Both the position numbers and the translations under genes were made by a program. Below the pieces are notes generated by a model, which saw only the letters and a program-made list of their open reading frames with translations, searched no databases and was not told the DNA's origin. From an uncultured Anaerolineae bacterium (GTDB taxonomy: Bacteria > Chloroflexota > Anaerolineae > Promineifilales > Promineifilaceae), in assembly GCA_905479495.1 (NCBI GenBank), contig CAJQMR010000005.1:1-64000 (forward strand): a stretch of 64,000 nt of DNA, read 5' to 3'. How positions within the stretch are numbered: the stretch's first letter is position 1; each line of letters begins with the position of its first letter. Below, in pieces: positions 61,044 to 64,000 of the stretch.

Positions 61044-61676
61044 ATGAATAACTTTCTCCCCGAAACTGAGCAGTGGCTCACCCTTTCTGATGCAGCGTCT
61101 TTGCTAGGCGTTCACGGAACCACCCTGCGGCGCTGGGCCGACAATGGGCAAATCCCTTTTATGCTCACGCCAGGCGGCCATCGACGGTTTGCCATGTCCG
61201 ATCTGAATCAATTTGCGGCCAGTCGGCGTCAGGCACAATCTCCTAACAGCATTGAGCAGCTCTGGGCAGAAAATGCGCTTATACAAACCCGACAAACTAT
61301 CTCTGCCCACAAACAGGACGATTGGTTGGCTCAGTATGATGACCAGATGCGGGAAGAACATCGGCTGTTAGGCCGCCGCCTGATGGGGCTGACGCTGCAA
61401 TACATTTCTGATCCAGAGGCCAATGGCAACCTGCTCAAACAAGCGGAAGAGATTGGTCAACAATACGGCCGTCTTTGCCACCAAACCGATATGCCGCTCA
61501 CCCAAGCGCTGCAAACCACGCTGCTCTTTCGGGACATGCTGGTAGACACGGCCTTCCAACTACCTAGCTCCGCTTCCATCAAACCAGAGGCCAACCTGCG
61601 GCTGATGCGCCGCATCAATGAACTGCTCAACGTGGTGCATTTGGCTATTGCCAAAAGCTACGAACAGCAACCATAA
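61044..61676 (+). CDS. MerR/excisionase-type HTH regulator with helical C-terminal domain
   Basis: 210 residues. HTH_17: LTLSDAASLLGVHGTTLRRWADNGQIPFMLTPGGHRRFAMSDLNQFAA (about 12-58). The C-terminal ~130 residues are alpha-helical (HRLLGRRLMGLTLQYISDPEANGNLLKQAEEIGQQYGRL), resembling RsbRD_N-like domains, but this is not certain. It lies upstream of hemY across a spacer full of palindromes. It could regulate itself or the haem gene. Confidence 0.75.
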   Translation: MNNFLPETEQWLTLSDAASLLGVHGTTLRRWADNGQIPFMLTPGGHRRFAMSDLNQFAASRRQAQSPNSIEQLWAENALIQTRQTISAHKQDDWLAQYDDQMREEHRLLGRRLMGLTLQYISDPEANGNLLKQAEEIGQQYGRLCHQTDMPLTQALQTTLLFRDMLVDTAFQLPSSASIKPEANLRLMRRINELLNVVHLAIAKSYEQQP

Positions 61677-62078
61677 ATAGTAGAGGTGCAACGCACTTTT
61701 TCCAGGTTATTCAGCCCCAAATTCTGCAAGTGCGTCGCACCTGAATAATCATTTTCAAAAAACGTCAAGCAATTTGATACCAGTTTTCAGGCAAGCCGGG
61801 ATGTGTGGCGACGGCCGTTTCTTCCGCTTGCCTGGCAAATCACAGAAAAACTTTTGTATTAGAAAGCAAGGTTGTTTGTGATTTGCCCCAGTAAAAGCTA
61901 AACGTGACCATGTCTTATGTAAAAGCGGGAAAGTTCTTTGAAAAAAGTAGAGTCATTTCTCCCGCTTTTACTTGAGCAAACCACAGAGAAATCGCTCTCC
62001 GGTTTTTAAACTATTTTCTGTGGTTTGCTTAATTCAAGGCTTTTTTTAGCTTTTACACTGCATAAGGAAATAGATGTG
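61677..62078. repeat. Chain of nested inverted repeats before hemY
   Basis: 402 bases, no gene. Arms: 61684-61698 with 61728-61742 (family A, AGGTGCAACGCACTT with one mismatch), CAGGCAAGC (61788) with GCTTGCCTG (61826), GGCAAATCACAGAAA (61834) with TTTGTGATTTGCC (61875), GTAAAAGCGGGA (61919) with TCCCGCTTTTAC (about 61960), GCAAACCACAGAGAAA (61976) with TTTTCTGTGGTTTGC (62014), and an outer pair GTAAAAGCT (61891) with AGCTTTTAC (62048) enclosing two of them. One ACGGCCGT at about 61811 lies in a loop. Confidence 0.8.
61684..61742. repeat. Palindromic repeat family A, copy 3 (AGGTGCAACGCACTT)
   Basis: The left arm AGGTGCAACGCACTT and the right arm AAGTGCGTCGCACCT pair with one mismatch across 29 bases. 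Same arms as copies at 4611 and 33385. This copy sits just after the stop codon of the HTH regulator gene. Confidence 0.82.
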
Positions 62079-63521
62079 ATGAATCAGCAAAACCTTGAGA
62101 TTGTTATTGTTGGCGGGGGGATTTCTGGCCTGGCCGCTGCCTATTATTTAGAAAAAGCCGCGCGGCAGCAAAATTTGGCCCTCCACACCACCGTTCTGGA
62201 AAAAGAAGCCCAGCCAGGCGGCAAGATTGCCACCCAGCAGCAAAATGGCTTCGTGTTTGAAGGCGGCCCGGAATCGTTTGTGACCCGCAAGCCGGAGGCG
62301 TGGGAACTATGCCATGAACTGGGACTGCAAGACCGGCTGGTTGGCACCACGCAACCAGGCAAAAATTATGTGCTGCACAACGGCCGTCCCGCCATTGTCC
62401 CTTCTGGGCCAGGCAGTTTCCTCTCCACGCCGCTGCTCTCACTTGGTGGCAAGCTGCGCCTGCTAAAGGAACCCTTTGTCAAACCGCGCACTGAAGCGTC
62501 TGATGAATCGTTGGGCAGCTTTTTGCGCCGCCGCCTGGGGGATGAAATGGTGGACAACATCGTCAAGCCCGCCATCGGCAGCGTCTATTTGGGAAATGTG
62601 GATGCCATGAGCGTGCAGGTGTCGTTCGGCCGTTTTGCCGAGATGGAGCAGCAGCACGGCAGCGTTGTAAAGGGCATGTTTGCCCTGATGAAAGAAAAGC
62701 GGGCCGAGCGCAAAGCGTCTGGCGAAGCGCGCCCGCCCAAAAAGCCAGCCTTTGCCACGTTGCAGGGCGGCCTGATGGAGTTGGTGAACGCGGTGGCGGC
62801 GCAAATCGAGGGCGATATTTTGCTGGAAACGGCCGTCTCCAACCTGCGCCACGATCCTACCAACGCCAAACCGTACACAGTGGAACTGCATGACGGCCGT
62901 TCCCTAAACGCCGACATGGTGGTTTTGGCCACGCCTACTTTTGTGATGGCTGATTTGCTGAATGGTGTGGTGGAAACGGCCGTCACAGAGCAGCTCCGCA
63001 CCATCCCCTACAACCCCGTCACCACCGTGAACGTCGCCTTCAACCGCAGCGACATTGCCGACCCATTTGATGGCTTTGGCGTCGTGGTGCCAGAAAGCGA
63101 AACCTCGCAGCTGCTGGCCATCGAAGGCATGAGCGCCAAGTTCCCCCACCGCGCCCCGGACGACCAGTTTGTGCTGCGCGCCTTTGTGGGCGGGCAAAAG
63201 CAGCCAGAGCTGGCCGATTTGCCTGAGGCCGAGCTCATCAGTCTGGTACGGCAGGAGCTGGCCCAAATTTTTGGCATCAGCGCCCAGCCAACACAGATCC
63301 ACATTCAGCGTTGGCAGCCAGCCAATCCGCAGCCGCCCGTTGGCCATCTGGCGATGATTTCCGAGATTGAAAAGCAGCTAGCCAACGAACTACCCCAGCT
63401 CTACCTAACCGGAGCAGGACTACGTGGCCAGGGCATTCCCGACTGCATTCGCCAATCCCGCAGCCTGGTCGGGCAAATCATGGCCGATTTACAACCCGCG
63501 AGCCAAACCTTGGCCGCCTAG
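62079..63521 (+). CDS. hemY: Protoporphyrinogen oxidase (HemY type)
   Basis: 480 residues. FAD site IVIVGGGISGLAAAYYLEKAA at residues 8-28; VLEKEAQPGGKIAT; FEGGPESFV; PAIGSVYLGNVDAMSV; and the C-terminal LPQLYLTGAGLRGQGIPDCIRQSRSLVGQI. It oxidises protoporphyrinogen IX or coproporphyrinogen III (coproporphyrin route) in haem synthesis; the sequence alone does not decide which. ATG 62079 has AAGGAA upstream. Five ACGGCCGT-type motifs lie in the gene. A PucC-like transporter starts 300 bases downstream. Confidence 0.93.
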   Translation: MNQQNLEIVIVGGGISGLAAAYYLEKAARQQNLALHTTVLEKEAQPGGKIATQQQNGFVFEGGPESFVTRKPEAWELCHELGLQDRLVGTTQPGKNYVLHNGRPAIVPSGPGSFLSTPLLSLGGKLRLLKEPFVKPRTEASDESLGSFLRRRLGDEMVDNIVKPAIGSVYLGNVDAMSVQVSFGRFAEMEQQHGSVVKGMFALMKEKRAERKASGEARPPKKPAFATLQGGLMELVNAVAAQIEGDILLETAVSNLRHDPTNAKPYTVELHDGRSLNADMVVLATPTFVMADLLNGVVETAVTEQLRTIPYNPVTTVNVAFNRSDIADPFDGFGVVVPESETSQLLAIEGMSAKFPHRAPDDQFVLRAFVGGQKQPELADLPEAELISLVRQELAQIFGISAQPTQIHIQRWQPANPQPPVGHLAMISEIEKQLANELPQLYLTGAGLRGQGIPDCIRQSRSLVGQIMADLQPASQTLAA

Positions 63522-63827
63522 CCGCCCCCAATTGTCATGCTGAACGCAGTGAAGCATCCCTACGAACACAAAACAGTGAAACCCTTGACCAGCAAGGATT
63601 TTGTCTGGCCAACTTTAGAGGGATTTTTCGCTGCGCTCAAAATGACAAGTGAAGGTGTTTTGTGTAGCCGCGCTTTCTTAGCGCGAAAGAGCGAGGATTG
63701 GAATCCTCGGCTACAGCGTTTAACAAGAACCATTTCGCACGGCGCATTCTCCACACATTTTTTCTTTGCACCGGCAATCCAGGATTACATGCGCCATCTG
63801 CGTTAATTTTTTAGGAGACTTTAGGAA
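63522..63827. repeat. Spacer with long inverted repeats (TGTCATGCTGAACGC and TGTAGCCG types)
   Basis: A 29-base arm TGTCATGCTGAACGCAGTGA... (63533-63561) is complementary, with mismatches, to the arm ending ...CGCTGCGCTCAAAATGACA (63619-63647). A second structure (63663-63715) has outer arms TGTAGCCG/CGGCTACA and two inner hairpins (CGCTTTC...GAAAGAGCG; CGAGGATTGGAATCCTCG). Similar units are familiar between genes of unrelated bacteria. No gene is present. Confidence 0.75.
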
Positions 63828-64000
63828 ATGAAGCGAAGTTTTAACTTAATTCGGTTGGCGGCCGTGCCGCTGAGCCTGACGCTGATCAGCATTTTGGCGG
63901 GCAGCGTCATTAATCGAGTCATGGTGGTGGAACTGGGCCTGCCCGTGACGCTGGCCGGGTTGTTTCTGGCTGTGCCGCTGCTGGTCGCCCCCGTGCGTGT
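63828..64000 (+). CDS. PucC-like MFS transporter (3' truncated)
   Basis: The first 57 residues are visible: MKRSFNLIRLAAVPLSLTLI then SILAGSVINRVMVVELGLPVTLAGLFLAVPLLVAP. NRVMVVELGLP followed by LLVAPVR is typical of the PucC/BCH family, which includes bacteriochlorophyll-pathway transporters and non-phototroph relatives. TTTAGGAA precedes the ATG. Proximity to hemY supports a tetrapyrrole link but does not prove phototrophy. The gene continues beyond the window. Confidence 0.7.
   Translation, partial: MKRSFNLIRLAAVPLSLTLISILAGSVINRVMVVELGLPVTLAGLFLAVPLLVAPVR

Noticed and set aside
63828..64000. Evidence that the organism is phototrophic
   Set aside because: PucC relatives occur outside phototrophs, and no bacteriochlorophyll or reaction-centre genes are in the window.

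Overview
The window looks like a chromosomal segment of an uncultured Chloroflexota bacterium (Anaerolineae or a neighbouring class). The basis is a mix of Firmicutes-like gene order (Asp23 / DAK2 / DegV / recG / coaD / rpmF / fabD / fabG / nusB), many lipoproteins with monoderm-style lipoboxes, a mevalonate kinase, an archaeal-type aspartate-semialdehyde dehydrogenase, and T-box and peptide-leader attenuation. The assignment is an inference from gene content. No 16S or other phylogenetic marker was analysed.

Layout. 1-5.6 kb: end of an unrecognised gene, clpS, an MFS transporter, an SDR enzyme, a UbiA-type prenyltransferase and mevalonate kinase. 5.9-21 kb: a housekeeping block with Asp23, DAK2 (FakA-like), DegV (FakB-like), recG, coaD and a coiled-coil protein; then an IS1-family insertion; then rpmF, fabD, fabG, a second Asp23-like gene, nusB, a degenerate Nudix protein, and pheS-pheT behind a phenylalanine-rich leader peptide with an attenuator. 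21-33 kb: a MarR regulator and a starch/maltodextrin locus (binding protein, two permeases, a secreted GH13 lipoprotein, a large FG-GAP/ASPIC/di-haem peroxidase fusion and a cytoplasmic GH13). 33-42.7 kb: a T-box leader and asd, a DUF3048 lipoprotein, a hybrid histidine kinase, fabH, tRNA-Leu, a sugar epimerase, a membrane protein and argF. 42.7-48.6 kb: a TPR protein, cdaA-cdaR (cyclic di-AMP synthesis) and der. 48.7-60.8 kb: lipoproteins, a THUMP methyltransferase, DUF4259, a DEAD-box helicase, a DDAH/arginine-deiminase-like enzyme, two related zinc-ribbon membrane proteins and a TetR-SDR pair. 61-64 kb: a HTH regulator, hemY-type protoporphyrinogen oxidase and the start of a PucC-like transporter.

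The most unusual property is at the DNA level. The palindromic octamer ACGGCCGT occurs about 94 times in 64 kb by my hand count, where about one copy is expected by chance. It lies in genes in all three reading frames and also in spacers, much as HIP1 does in cyanobacteria. It is absent from the inserted IS element and almost absent from the malE/malG-like genes. The spacers also carry several families of long palindromes and 'stuttering' word repeats, and some of these sit inside functional leaders such as the T-box of asd.

Regulation visible in sequence: three promoters of the form TTGACA-16-TATAAT (rpmF, tRNA-Leu, T-box/asd), a Phe-codon attenuator before pheST, a T-box before asd, palindromic operators before the marR and tetR genes, and a 38-bp terminator palindrome between the sugar-binding-protein gene and its permeases. 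No CRISPR array, prophage or rRNA operon was seen.
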